Shown here in pieces: positions 10,733-19,838 of a stretch of 64,000 nt of DNA (positions are counted from its first letter, which is position 1; each line of letters opens with the position of its first letter). Below the pieces are notes generated by a model. It was not told the origin of the DNA and searched no databases. It was given only the letters and a program-made list of their open reading frames with translations. Position numbers and translations under genes: made by a program. Source of the DNA: Parietichytrium sp. I65-24A (Eukaryota; Sar; Bigyra; Thraustochytrida; Thraustochytriidae); contig BLSF01000073.1 of NCBI GenBank assembly GCA_012862575.1, forward strand, positions 62,001 through 126,000, given 5' to 3'.

Positions 10733-11610
10733 GTTTCCTCCGTCCTGCTCGGCTTGCGTCGTACTACCCAAGTCTTGCACTCGTTGTGGCAACCTCGCCA
10801 GCTCTCTCGCATACTCGTGTCCCTCCACCGCCAGGCAAGCGCTCCGTTCTGAGTGTCACCGAGTGGAGCTATAAATACGGACCGGCAAGGTGAGTATAGG
10901 TACTGACGCTAGAACATGAAGTTTGGTGCATCTATTTCCTTGGTCAAGAGCGCAAACAGTTTGGTCTGCCCACTAGACATGCTACAGCTCAATACAACAC
11001 CTTTTCAGAGATTCACACGATCTCCGCACTGAATTCTTCTCGGGAAGCACAAGTTCATTTGGGTGTGGTGCCCACAATCCATACTTAAAAGAGTAAAGCA
11101 AAGCGTGCAGCTGATCGAGGGCAAATAAGGTCACCAACGAAACCCGCACACGCGTTCTAGTACCTAGATCAACGGCAGTCGTTCCTTCGCTTACCGTGGT
11201 GTACAATGTGAAAGGAACGGAACTTGCATGTAAATTTGGAGTTCACTCTCCACCAACGAATCTTTTCTCGACAGTGAAACAAACCGCAGGACGTCATAGC
11301 CGCTGCAAATCACTTGAAGATTGCTATGCTTCAAATCTCGGGTCGACCCTGCTTTCGTGTCTTTGGAAGAGAGAGAGAAAAGCCGCTTAGATGTTGGGAT
11401 GTGAACGACGGCACAGTTTAATTAGCAGCGTTTCGTTTCCCGATCCTTCAACCTCTTCTCCTGCAAGCTTAGCAGCATCCCTTTCACGAATTTAATCTCG
11501 CCATCATCATCGCCATCGTAAACTCTGAGCGTTTTGGCCTCACTCGTCTTCAATGAACATGGAGCTCTAATCAGCGGTTACTTCCGCGACTGTCGTGGAC
11601 AAATGGATTA

Positions 11611-11725
11611 GAGTGAATGGATGAATGAAAATGAATGAATGTGGATGAATGAATGAATGAATGAGAGTGAATGAACGAATGAATGAGTGGGAGGGAGTCA
11701 ATGAATGAACGAACGAATGAATTAC
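11611..11725. repeat. Imperfect (GAAT)n array
   Basis: A run of GAAT/GAAC tetramers with interruptions, between copies 3 and 4 of the EGF-7TM array. The reading frame it opens on the minus strand (HSFIHSF-type) is a by-product of the repeat. Confidence 0.85.
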
Positions 11726-12173
11726 TACTGCCAGCCAGCATGTCAGTTGGTCAAAATTAAGACGTTCTGGGTGTCCAACGCTGTCCAACTTGACTCCTCT
11801 CACTCACCGGTACTTGTTAGTCAGTGCTAGTACTTACCACTACGATACCGTACAATTTTTTTCAGAAGTACTACGCGAAACGCTGATTGCCCTAGTGCTA
11901 ATGTAAATCAGGGCATAATAGTGCATGAGGTAAGGATCGGTTGGAGCCGCCAACAACCGTGACTTTGAAAATTGTAACGGTAAAATTGATTGGTACACAT
12001 GTATCAGGAGATGAGATCGACATTATTTTTATTATATTGGATTAACACTGCACGGGGCGGCACTTGAAGGGTCTGAAGAGTCTGAAGAGGAGAGCCCCCG
12101 TTGGGTTTAGTTGTTGTTAGACAGTTTCTTGTGAGGAGCAGTTCTCGGCTTTGGAGCTCTCTGAGCTGTTGTC

Positions 12174-12506
12174 ATGAATACCCGGAATCAAATTCGGGAA
12201 AAGAATCGAGGTTGGTTAGCAGTGAATGTGGCACCTGCGCTGTTTGCGTCCGGTGATTTGAACTCTCCGCCTGGTGCGCAAAATCCGTCGGATTTGTCAA
12301 ATGCACTGCGTGGATTCGCAGACAGATTCGTTGAGACTAGACGAACTTACTCTCAGGTCATCTCACGACCCGGTATGTCGGCAAAACTGACAACTGTTAC
12401 GGGGATGCGATACGACTTCAGGGTTATCAATCGAGAGTACACTGGAAATAGGTTCTTGTTGGCAGGGCTCATGGTGAAGGTCTTTCGAGTATGTAATTCG
12501 GCCTAG
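12174..12506 (+). CDS. Hypothetical 110-residue protein, doubtful
   Basis: An ATG-started frame of 110 codons with ordinary amino-acid composition and no repeats (MNTRNQIREKNRGWLAVN...). It has no recognised domain, signal peptide or membrane segment. Near the 3' end the sequence CGA/GTATGT looks like a splice donor, with a TTTCTAG and a TTGACAG acceptor-like site within 65 bases, but neither joins to a long frame. It lies on the opposite strand to the EGF-7TM array. It could be real, an exon of a gene not resolved here, or chance. Confidence 0.3.
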   Translation: MNTRNQIREKNRGWLAVNVAPALFASGDLNSPPGAQNPSDLSNALRGFADRFVETRRTYSQVISRPGMSAKLTTVTGMRYDFRVINREYTGNRFLLAGLMVKVFRVCNSA

Positions 12507-12954
12507 CTGGTGCTGCAGCTCAATTACTTTTCTAGATGTTTCATTGACAGGGCCCAAGCGAGTGGGAGAATGACACATGCGAGGAAAGATGCTATCCTTC
12601 GAGATCCTCCGGATCTCCTTCGACTGGTCAGCTCTTGTCCTCGCTGAGATGCATGACTTTCGCGAACAGCAAATGACTTCTTTTGTTCATTTCGTTATCT
12701 CTAAGAAGATCTGTCTGTTTGTTAACTCTCGCTACTCCTAGAGAGGTGCGGGCGATGATCTACTTGCGAAGCCAACCTTCGGCAACTCACCCAGGAGGCC
12801 GCCATTCAAACATCTGTTCAGCAAGAGACATTGACCGCAAAGCCCATAGCGGCAAGCTGAAAGAAAATCTCAGTGAATTCGAACTCGTCTTTTTCATTTC
12901 AATCATTTCCAGTAACATCTCGCCTTCCAACTGTGGCGTACAGCCCTCAAAGGA

Positions 12955-13206
12955 CTAAATCACATAGCCCATTGCGGACCTCCTGATTGTAAGTAAGTTC
13001 GCCAGCCACAGGATTTCTAGGTCTAATGTGAAAGTCGGCCGCAAGCCTTTCATTTCCGAGGCAGCCGCTGAAACAATAAGCGCGAAGGTATGGATCCCCA
13101 GCAGCAACAACACAAAACAAATATTGTCGGCATCAATGTACTCCGGAGTGCAAGTCTTCAATCTTACATGGAGCAGAGATTGAAAGAAATATAATGCGCT
13201 AAACAT
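12955..13206 (-). CDS. Hypothetical 83-residue membrane-like frame downstream of copy 4, doubtful
   Basis: An ATG-started frame that begins only 38 bases after the stop of EGF-7TM copy 4, on the same strand. It has one clear hydrophobic segment (about residues 29-48, NICFVLLLLGIHTFALIVSA) and a second moderately hydrophobic stretch. No family was recognised. It may be a remnant of another membrane-protein gene, a part of the 3' UTR of copy 4, or chance. Confidence 0.25.
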   Translation of the reverse strand: MFSALYFFQSLLHVRLKTCTPEYIDADNICFVLLLLGIHTFALIVSAAASEMKGLRPTFTLDLEILWLANLLTIRRSAMGYVI

Positions 13207-13243
13207 GGAAGGAGGACGCCGAGGGTTTAGAACGGGGTAGTTA

Positions 13244-14359
13244 CTACTCCGCCATCACACTCGGCTGTGCAGTGGACATCACAGTGCTGGGCCCTGCGCT
13301 TGACGTGGCGGTGAGAGCGTCCTGGGTCGTGTTGTTTTGCCGCGGTTTCACCGAGTTCTCCTTCTCCGCACTGTAGGCATTAACTGGATGACCTTTTGAG
13401 AGCGTCGCAAGCATTAAAAATGTTCCGATCGGTACAGTCTGGAAAGCCCAGAGAGGTGGGATTGTAAAGATGACATAAACTATGAACGCAACGAGAAGCC
13501 CCTTCCTTCGTTGTGCTCCAAGCTTCTGCAAATAGTCGAGAACCGCCTGGGCCTTGGCAGTTCCCGCAGAGTCTTTAGACTTGGACATGTTTTGAATTAT
13601 ACTCTCGATCTGGTGTGCCACCTTGCGTTCTGTGATTGCCATGGACAGCATGTAGAAAATAAAGCCGATATTTCTCACAACCAGACCAACCCGCATGTAT
13701 GACTTCTTCGGGTCCATAGTCCCCATCAGAGTGCTTGGCAGGAGGAAGCACCAAGCTGATAACAGATAACAGGACAAGCTTCCCCAATATACCTTCTTGA
13801 GAAGCCTTCTCATCTCTTGCACCTTCTGCGGATTGAGGCCCGAGCTTTTAGCGACCAAGTCAAAGCTTCGCAAGTCGTAAATTACCGTGATAGCAAAAGA
13901 CAAGCTTGCGTTGCAAAGAAAGCAGAGTGTAAAACCGAAATCGTTGGCCATGGAGAAATTGTTCAAATTCAACACTTTTCCAATGGTCATATAGTACGAC
14001 AGCGGCACCGTGAGGAAAATGGTGATCCCAAGAATTTGCAAGCTAGGGTATTGAAACCACCGCAACACCACCCCTTTTTTAGCCTGCTGATCTCTGTTTC
14101 GCTTAAAAAGTGCATATTGTCTCGGCCACGCCTTGCAAGCCCTGATGAAGATCAGCGTGAATCCCGCGAGGACCAAGCTCCAAATCGATTGTTCAAGAAC
14201 GATAGGGAATGGGCAATCATAGGTGTCGAAGGAGAGAACATCTGTCTTGCCAGTGTACCCTGGGTCACAGACGCAGTGGAACGTCACATTGTCGCATGTA
14301 CCGTGTGTGCAATCCGAGTTACACCTGTCCAGAGAGTATGTGGCTGTCGCGTTTCCCAT
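13244..14359 (-). CDS. EGF-like/seven-transmembrane protein, array copy 4
   Basis: 371 residues from the ATG at 14359 (MGNATATYSLDRC). The EGF-like module has six cysteines (about C13, C17, C22, C29, C31 and one in YDCPFP) in the same spacing as copies 1 and 2. Sequons NAT and NVT are present. Seven hydrophobic segments follow with the family loops LRSFDLVAKSSGLNPQK, SYMRVGLVVRN and MSKSKDSAGTAKAQAVLDY, then IPPLWAFQTVPI and GHPVNAY, where the other copies read SHP. The tail is Thr/Ser/Ala-rich, like copy 3. This is the furthest-upstream member; about 2.5 kb separates it from copy 3. Function is unknown. Confidence 0.86.
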   Translation of the reverse strand: MGNATATYSLDRCNSDCTHGTCDNVTFHCVCDPGYTGKTDVLSFDTYDCPFPIVLEQSIWSLVLAGFTLIFIRACKAWPRQYALFKRNRDQQAKKGVVLRWFQYPSLQILGITIFLTVPLSYYMTIGKVLNLNNFSMANDFGFTLCFLCNASLSFAITVIYDLRSFDLVAKSSGLNPQKVQEMRRLLKKVYWGSLSCYLLSAWCFLLPSTLMGTMDPKKSYMRVGLVVRNIGFIFYMLSMAITERKVAHQIESIIQNMSKSKDSAGTAKAQAVLDYLQKLGAQRRKGLLVAFIVYVIFTIPPLWAFQTVPIGTFLMLATLSKGHPVNAYSAEKENSVKPRQNNTTQDALTATSSAGPSTVMSTAQPSVMAE

Positions 14360-14819
14360 CGCCGATCAAGTTGAGCCCGCGCAAGGCTTGCAAAGAACCC
14401 CGCCAGCGATGCGTCCCTACACCCGACCGAGCCTCTCCCGAGCTCTCGGGTTTGGTTGACAGAGAAGTGTCTTCGCTTTTGGCAAGCAATTCAAGACGAA
14501 ATCTCTCTTGCGTGGTCAATCATAGTTGAGGATTTGAAGCCACATAGAGTTCATTTATGCACTCTGCCCCAGGAGGTGGTCTCGGATCTGTCCCTACACG
14601 GACAGTGAGTGAGTTTGCTGACCACAGTGGCGGCAATTCATTCGGTAGGAAGAAGATTGCAACGGACGTGAAAAGCTAGTCCTTCCTGATGATCTCGGCA
14701 TTGTTGTTGTCTGGTGGAGGTTTGTCGCTAGGAGATGACGTTTGCCTCAGGGGTGTAAAGCCAGTTGCATATTCTGCAAAAGCGTTAGCAATTGCTTGAA
14801 TGCTTTGCAACCGTGTAGT

Positions 14820-15164
14820 TTAGCAAGAATGTGCGCCTTCTTGTCGGAAGACGGCTTCTGAGGTTGTACCCAGTAGAGTACCGGTTTTGCATAAGTTGCC
14901 ATGATTTGGTCTGGAACTGACCAAGTAGTGGGACATCCTGCTTCTTATCATCTCAGAATGAAATAGCATCTGACTTTCGAGACGAATTGTTTTTTTGCAA
15001 CTGGGACAGGCATGTACGTCCCACGGACCCGCACCTTTGCAAACACATTCAACGCGCAAATCGGCGTAGAGTTCCGCTTTTTCGCTGCTCGTTGGCGCAA
15101 AACGCCAGCCAGAAACACGGTGAGTGTTGAATTTCGTGTCAAGGGATTCCTTCTTTAGCACCAT
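14820..15164 (-). CDS. Hypothetical Cys-containing frame, possible exon or gene remnant
   Basis: An ATG-started frame of 114 codons. Its first 70 residues look protein-like: a RVSGWRFAPTSSEKAELY segment followed by LRVECVCKGAGPWDV and CPSC, giving CxC and CxxC pairs that could bind zinc. The remainder is less convincing and may be intron sequence read through. No family can be named. It overlaps a plus-strand frame of no special merit. Confidence 0.3.
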   Translation of the reverse strand: MVLKKESLDTKFNTHRVSGWRFAPTSSEKAELYADLRVECVCKGAGPWDVHACPSCKKTIRLESQMLFHSEMIRSRMSHYLVSSRPNHGNLCKTGTLLGTTSEAVFRQEGAHSC

Positions 15165-15497
15165 TCACGGACTCTACTGGCAAGACGAAGCTTGCATGGC
15201 TGCCTTTTCTTCGCAGTCATACCGTAAACAAAAACTTCGTCTGTCATTTGTGTCGACGGGAAAAGGACAAGAATTTTGTTGCATTGTGAGTGGGAATATG
15301 AAGTTGCATCGATTGAATCAGCTTGTTTTGAAAGAACGGACTTTTGACGTTTATCTTGAATGCGGTAATGAACTATGCTACGTTTGCTTTGTAGCTTCGG
15401 CGGATAATTACATTTAGGCTATTTAGGTTGCCACATCAGCTCAACGGTAAAATCATGTAAAATCCATGGATGAAAAGAAAGCTTGAGCCTCACAAGA

Positions 15498-15806
15498 ATG
15501 AGTTCCAAACATTCTAAACGACAGACTGAGGAAGGATTTCAGACCGATTCGATGGAACTGGATGAGGTCTTATGGCCAATCTGCCTGCTCACGCTTGAGC
15601 CGACCGGCGAAAATTCGCTTCTTGGCATGTTGACTTTGAGTCTTGACGGGTTCAAGGACACCTTACAGCACATCTTTCATAGTCGCCTGAGTGTCCCTGG
15701 CCAAGACTTCGGGGTATTGAATAGCGTGCTCTTTACGGCTTCCTCACAAGATCTCAGAAGGCACCTGAAATTTTTGCGGCCCGCACCATTCGTTCGCGCG
15801 ATTTAA
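15498..15806 (+). CDS. Hypothetical 102-residue protein, doubtful
   Basis: The longest plus-strand frame in this spacer from an ATG (MSSKHSKRQTEEGFQTDS...). Composition is ordinary, with a hydrophobic middle stretch (EVLWPICLLTLEPTGENSLL), but no domain is recognised. A GTACGT...GTGCAG intron-like segment starts about 10 bases after the stop but cannot be joined in frame. Low support. Confidence 0.25.
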   Translation: MSSKHSKRQTEEGFQTDSMELDEVLWPICLLTLEPTGENSLLGMLTLSLDGFKDTLQHIFHSRLSVPGQDFGVLNSVLFTASSQDLRRHLKFLRPAPFVRAI

Positions 15807-17134
15807 AATGAATGTATTGTACGTCGTTCTTGCTTTCACATCATCTATAAGTTCTGTCCAATTCGCTGTGTTTACTGTCTGTGCAGCCCGGGATCCATCC
15901 ATGCATCCGGCAATCTTTCCTCTCGCCGGGCTCTTTTCCAGTGTCAACGAAGTTTCTTCAAGCTCAGCATTCAGTGGCTGCTTGCCAACTCGTCAGGGTC
16001 CACGTATTCGTTGATGGATCGGACACCGGATCTACATGGAACTTGGAGAGTCAACATTGGCAAACAAAATTCTGCCGCAAAGTAGGAGCACCGGCCCTTC
16101 ATTCGCCGCTCTTTCACCGCAGTATGACGTGCTGCTGCTTTCTTAAATCCAATCCGAAGATCTCCGCCGATCTCCGTCTTTTAGTTTTCACCGTTAACAT
16201 TTTGGCCACCCCTTCGTCGGATCGTTGCATTGTATTATTTGTTGTTGCTTTCGATTTCATGAACAATTGTTGAAGAAGAAGCAAAGGAGTAAAGAAGAGT
16301 GGAGATGGGTTTTTCTTTCTTTCATTCATTGCACAGGCCTGAATGACCACAGCTGCGAAATGAATGTCTAAACTGCACCCTTGTTGCCTTTGATCGCGTG
16401 ATGGCTTCAAATGGACGGACGGAGTGGCGTGGGGGGGGTGGTTCAAGTTCATCGGAAGGTAACGGCAACGATACTCAAACTCTTTTAAAGAAAACATTGA
16501 CGACATGATGATCAATGATTTTACGAGTTGTAACGGCTCACCTACACCAAGAGCATCCAAGAGGAGCAGAGCTAAGTGCTTATCGAAGTTGACCTGGTGC
16601 TTTCTGGATCGTGTTTTTTACGAGCGCTTGTAAGTTTACTCTTTCTCGCGCAAACTCTCTTTCCCTGCACACGTGCTTTTCCAAAATTTTACTCGTGAGA
16701 GAAAAAAGAAAAAAAAAGCATTTTTTGTGAGTTATGCTTTCACAAAGACTCTGCCTCATCATCGCTCAATCTGCAGAATCGACGCTTTTGACCTCTCGAC
16801 TTGAACGCGTGAACTGCGTGATAGAACAGCGTCAAAGATGATCAAACATGAAAACTGACTTCGATTTTTGCTGGACCAAACTGACCAAACGACTATTTTC
16901 GCATCTTTCACAACTTTCACAGACCAGAACACTCTGAACTGAATTCTGCTCTCCAACTCCAACTCCACCGTCCATGTGCAATCACCTGCACAACGCAGGT
17001 ATTACCACATATTACACACAACCAACACTTCTACCCTCCCCATATCTCACCATAGGCAAAGATCACTGGGTAAGGATACCTACCTTAAACAACTAACACT
17101 TCGAGAAGACAACGTTGGGAGAGTTGGGAGAGCT

Positions 17135-17197
17135 CATTCGCCATACATTTCTATACATTCGCCATACATTTCTATACATTCGCCATACATTTCTATA
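17135..17197. repeat. Three perfect tandem copies of a 21-base unit
   Basis: The unit runs from CATTCGCCATAC to TTTCTATA and is repeated three times without change, about 260 bases upstream of the Pin1 start. Because 21 is a multiple of three it opens a YGECIEM repeat frame on the minus strand, which is not considered a gene. Confidence 0.93.
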
Positions 17198-17458
17198 CAC
17201 TTTCCATCCATCACGACGCGAAGGAGGGGGCAAAGAGCGCGAAAGAATTCCTCTTGTGTGACCAAGAAAAGAAAAGAAGGGATAAAAAAAAGCACCGCGC
17301 GAAGCGAGGCTCGAACCGCCATCATCTTACATTCGCACAGTCGCAAAAGCGGCGCCATCTGGTCGATCGGCGCAGTCCGTTTGAGGTTGGTGTAATCCAT
17401 CCAGTTTCCAGTTTCCAGTATCCAGTATCTGCGGGGACACTTTGGGGTGTACGCGAGG

Positions 17459-17932
17459 ATGGCAGAAACACTAGATCTTCCGCACGGATGGGTGGCGAAA
17501 GAGAGCAAGTCACATGCGGGAAATGTGTACTTTTTCAATGAGTTTTCGCGCGTGGCGAGATGGGAGAAACCGGATAAGAATTTGGCCCTTCCGGAGACTG
17601 TTCGAGCGAGCCACATTTTGCTCAAACATACTGGGTCGAGGAATGTGGTCAGCAGACGCACGAATGAACCGGTGACGAGATCCGCGGAGGAAGCCGTGGA
17701 TGGGCTCAAAGCTTTTCAGAAGATTCTGGCCGAAGATCCGAAAAAGTTTGAGGAGATTGCCAAAGAGCACAGCGATTGTAGTAGCTTTAAACGCGGAGGT
17801 GATCTGGGCAAGTTTGGCCACAGGGTGATGCAGCCAGAGTTTGAGAACGCTTCTTTTCATCTCGCCGTGAACGAGATGAGCGGCATCATCGAGACTGACT
17901 CGGGCTTTCACATTATTTTGCGCACCGCGTGA
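17459..17932 (+). CDS. PIN1: Pin1/Ess1-type peptidyl-prolyl cis-trans isomerase
   Basis: 157 residues from the ATG at 17459; an in-frame GTG four codons upstream is ignored. Residues about 6-38 form a WW domain (LPHGWVAKESKS...VYFFNEFSRVARWEKP, with both tryptophans). Residues about 50-157 form a parvulin domain. The catalytic cysteine sits in HSDCSSFKRGGDLG, identical to human Pin1 apart from one residue. The phosphate-binding basic cluster is present (LLKHTGSRN, then RRTN), so pSer/pThr-Pro specificity is expected. The family acts on phosphorylated proteins, including the RNA polymerase II C-terminal domain. Length (human 163) and domain order are standard. The gene has no intron; a canonical AATAAA follows about 115 bases after the stop. 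Confidence 0.96.
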   Translation: MAETLDLPHGWVAKESKSHAGNVYFFNEFSRVARWEKPDKNLALPETVRASHILLKHTGSRNVVSRRTNEPVTRSAEEAVDGLKAFQKILAEDPKKFEEIAKEHSDCSSFKRGGDLGKFGHRVMQPEFENASFHLAVNEMSGIIETDSGFHIILRTA

Positions 17933-18299
17933 GCGGCTTGCTGCACGTTTTTTCTCATTTCTTTTCTTTTTCACCAAGAGCTGAGCAAGTTAGATTCCTG
18001 CTTTTGTTTCCCCTGTTTGCGGGAAGAAAGGTCAGAACGTAGGCTTCAATAAAAAAGCGGTATAACTTGTTCAAAGCGCTCGCCCGCTGCTAAGGCCTGC
18101 TCGCGCTTCACACTTTGAAAAATTTGAATTCTTCGTTTTCACTAAAGGTAAAGAAGTAATACATATTGGACGGAGGAAGAGCTCCCTTGACGTGGCAAAA
18201 ATCGTTTTTCATGTTTTTGGTTGACTGTGAATTTCAATTCTTTCATCATCAATAATAATTTTTTTTGATTTATTAATTCTGAAGTCATAGTATTTATTT
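17933..18299. other. Convergent 3' UTR region of Pin1 and the 512-residue gene
   Basis: Short gap between two convergent stops. It contains the Pin1 polyadenylation signal and an AT-rich stretch near 18240-18299. Nothing else is seen. Confidence 0.6.
18048..18053 (+). promoter_or_regulatory. AATAAA polyadenylation signal of Pin1 gene
   Basis: A perfect AATAAA 116 bases past the Pin1 stop codon on the coding strand. Confidence 0.5.
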
Positions 18300-19838
18300 T
18301 TACAGCTTGGCGTACTTATACGCCCAAGCGGCGCCCATGCCAAGAGAGAACAGCCCCTTGTACTTGTCCACGTAATAGCTTACCACTGCAACCTCGAGAG
18401 CAGTGCGCAGCTTGTATGGCAATCTCCACATTCCTCCATGAACAGAGCCCGACGCGAAGAGGTCCATAGGGTGCTCAAGTGGAGTGCTTGGATGCGCCAC
18501 AGAATTTGAGTTGAAAATGTCATGAATTAGTAGAAGGCACATCACGTGGTTGGCGGTTCCCGGCTCAAAGATGTCCAAAGGCGGGAAAAATTGCGCACCG
18601 CCATATCCAGCGGCAAGAAGAGCGTTCTTGGTCACACTCTCGGTGGAACTTGCAGGAGCGATGTTGGTGCTCACCACTACGCCTGCCTGCCTTGAAACCA
18701 ATGCGCGCCAGTGCTGAATTCGCTTTGCAAGCGCATAGTTTGGACCTTGCTGGAGAACGATGCAGTCTGCAACTTCGGTTGAGCCCTTGTGGGCGTCTTC
18801 GTAGTGGGGCCGCAACATCGAGTTGCCGCTGACCGCTGAGAGGACAGGCCGTATCACCCGTGCGACGTTCCAATCCTCGTAACGTTTTCGCGAGTCTTGC
18901 GCGATATCGCTGCTCACCCTGAAGCAGTCCGTTGGCGAGCACAGGTACGACAGCGCCACGGTTCCCGGAGCGCGGTGGCGGATGACATACTCTGAGATGG
19001 CATCCATTGCAAGTGACACTTGCACAAACTTTGCACCGTCCGCGTACGCGCAGTTTCCCAAAACAAGTTTCTTCGATGGATCCAATGCGGTCACCCAGGC
19101 TGCGATCTCGGGGAGGTGCTCCTGGAGGTCGCATCCAAGAGTTTTCCCATCAAAGGAAGGAGCTAAAAGCTTTCCCCCGCTGGACTTTTGCAGATGCTTC
19201 TGCATCCTCTTCCAGATGGCCGGGCGAGGGAGGTCTACCGCAGCAACCGTAGCTCCGAACTCCATGAGCGGGACAAACGGCCCAAGAGCTGCTCCGGCAC
19301 CGAAGACTACAAAGATAGTGTCGTCGAGTTGGCGATTAATGAGCTCGACGTTGTGGATCGCCCATTTCCACGCATCCACCGCGCTCTTCTCCACCACACC
19401 TTTGTTTTCCCACACTCGAGCCAAGCCCAGGAAAGACTTGGCGTCAAGCTGGGAGCCCCTGAAAGGGACCTGTGCAACGACCCTCTTCCCTTGCCCCTCC
19501 ATCGTCACGGTCTTCAAGCTATCTTTCAAGTCTCCGAAGGCTCCCTCCTCAAGCACTTTTGCCAAGGAGACCGAAGTGCCATTTCTTTCGTACCTGAAGT
19601 TCTTGTAGCAATACGCCAGCCCATCTTCTGCGCTCTTGACAGTCATCTCCGGCGTCCGCGACACGGCGCGCACCGAGTCGGCGATCAAGTCTGCATAATT
19701 CCCGCGCCAATCCGCTTCGCTGAGCACCTTTCGAGCCATCTTCTCGTCGACATTGGCCAAGCTGCTCGCCAGTATCTCCTTGCCCACCTCGGAGGTGGAC
19801 ACCTTGCCCCTCGAGTCCAATGGAAACCCCACCGTCAT
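18300..19838 (-). CDS. Protein of unknown function with Rossmann-like segment
   Basis: 512 residues, single exon, good ATG (MTVGFPLDSRGK). I do not recognise the family with confidence. About residues 172-205 read like a dinucleotide- or SAM-binding beta-alpha-beta unit: IFVVFGAGAALGPFVPL followed by GATVAAVDLPRP, with GxGxxxG spacing and an acidic residue at the end of the second strand. The N-terminal third is charged and helical. The last 18 residues (SLGMGAAWAYKYAKL) are amphipathic or weakly hydrophobic. A predicted NAD(P)- or SAM-dependent enzyme is possible, but no catalytic triad typical of short-chain dehydrogenases is seen. The stop is close to the downstream Pin1 3' end (convergent). 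Confidence 0.8.
   Translation of the reverse strand: MTVGFPLDSRGKVSTSEVGKEILASSLANVDEKMARKVLSEADWRGNYADLIADSVRAVSRTPEMTVKSAEDGLAYCYKNFRYERNGTSVSLAKVLEEGAFGDLKDSLKTVTMEGQGKRVVAQVPFRGSQLDAKSFLGLARVWENKGVVEKSAVDAWKWAIHNVELINRQLDDTIFVVFGAGAALGPFVPLMEFGATVAAVDLPRPAIWKRMQKHLQKSSGGKLLAPSFDGKTLGCDLQEHLPEIAAWVTALDPSKKLVLGNCAYADGAKFVQVSLAMDAISEYVIRHRAPGTVALSYLCSPTDCFRVSSDIAQDSRKRYEDWNVARVIRPVLSAVSGNSMLRPHYEDAHKGSTEVADCIVLQQGPNYALAKRIQHWRALVSRQAGVVVSTNIAPASSTESVTKNALLAAGYGGAQFFPPLDIFEPGTANHVMCLLLIHDIFNSNSVAHPSTPLEHPMDLFASGSVHGGMWRLPYKLRTALEVAVVSYYVDKYKGLFSLGMGAAWAYKYAKL

Larger units (their letters stand above)
10733..13243. other. Spacer between EGF-7TM copies 3 and 4
   Basis: Apart from two doubtful small frames listed separately, no gene is seen. 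It contains a TATAAATA string at 10870-10877, which reads as a TATA box on the plus strand but as TATTTATA for copy 3, and a GAAT tetranucleotide array at about 11611-11725. The rest is unremarkable. Confidence 0.45.
14360..17458. other. Long spacer between the EGF-7TM array and Pin1
   Basis: Three kilobases with only two doubtful small frames (listed separately), a 21-base triplicate repeat near the right end and a G run at 16430-16440. No exon chain could be assembled with confidence. Confidence 0.4.

Noticed and set aside
17281-17372. tRNA-like GGTTCGAGCC box on the minus strand before Pin1, with a T run after it
   Set aside because: A 77-base layout can be drawn, but the T-stem has two or more mismatches, the D-stem fails and no anticodon stem forms.
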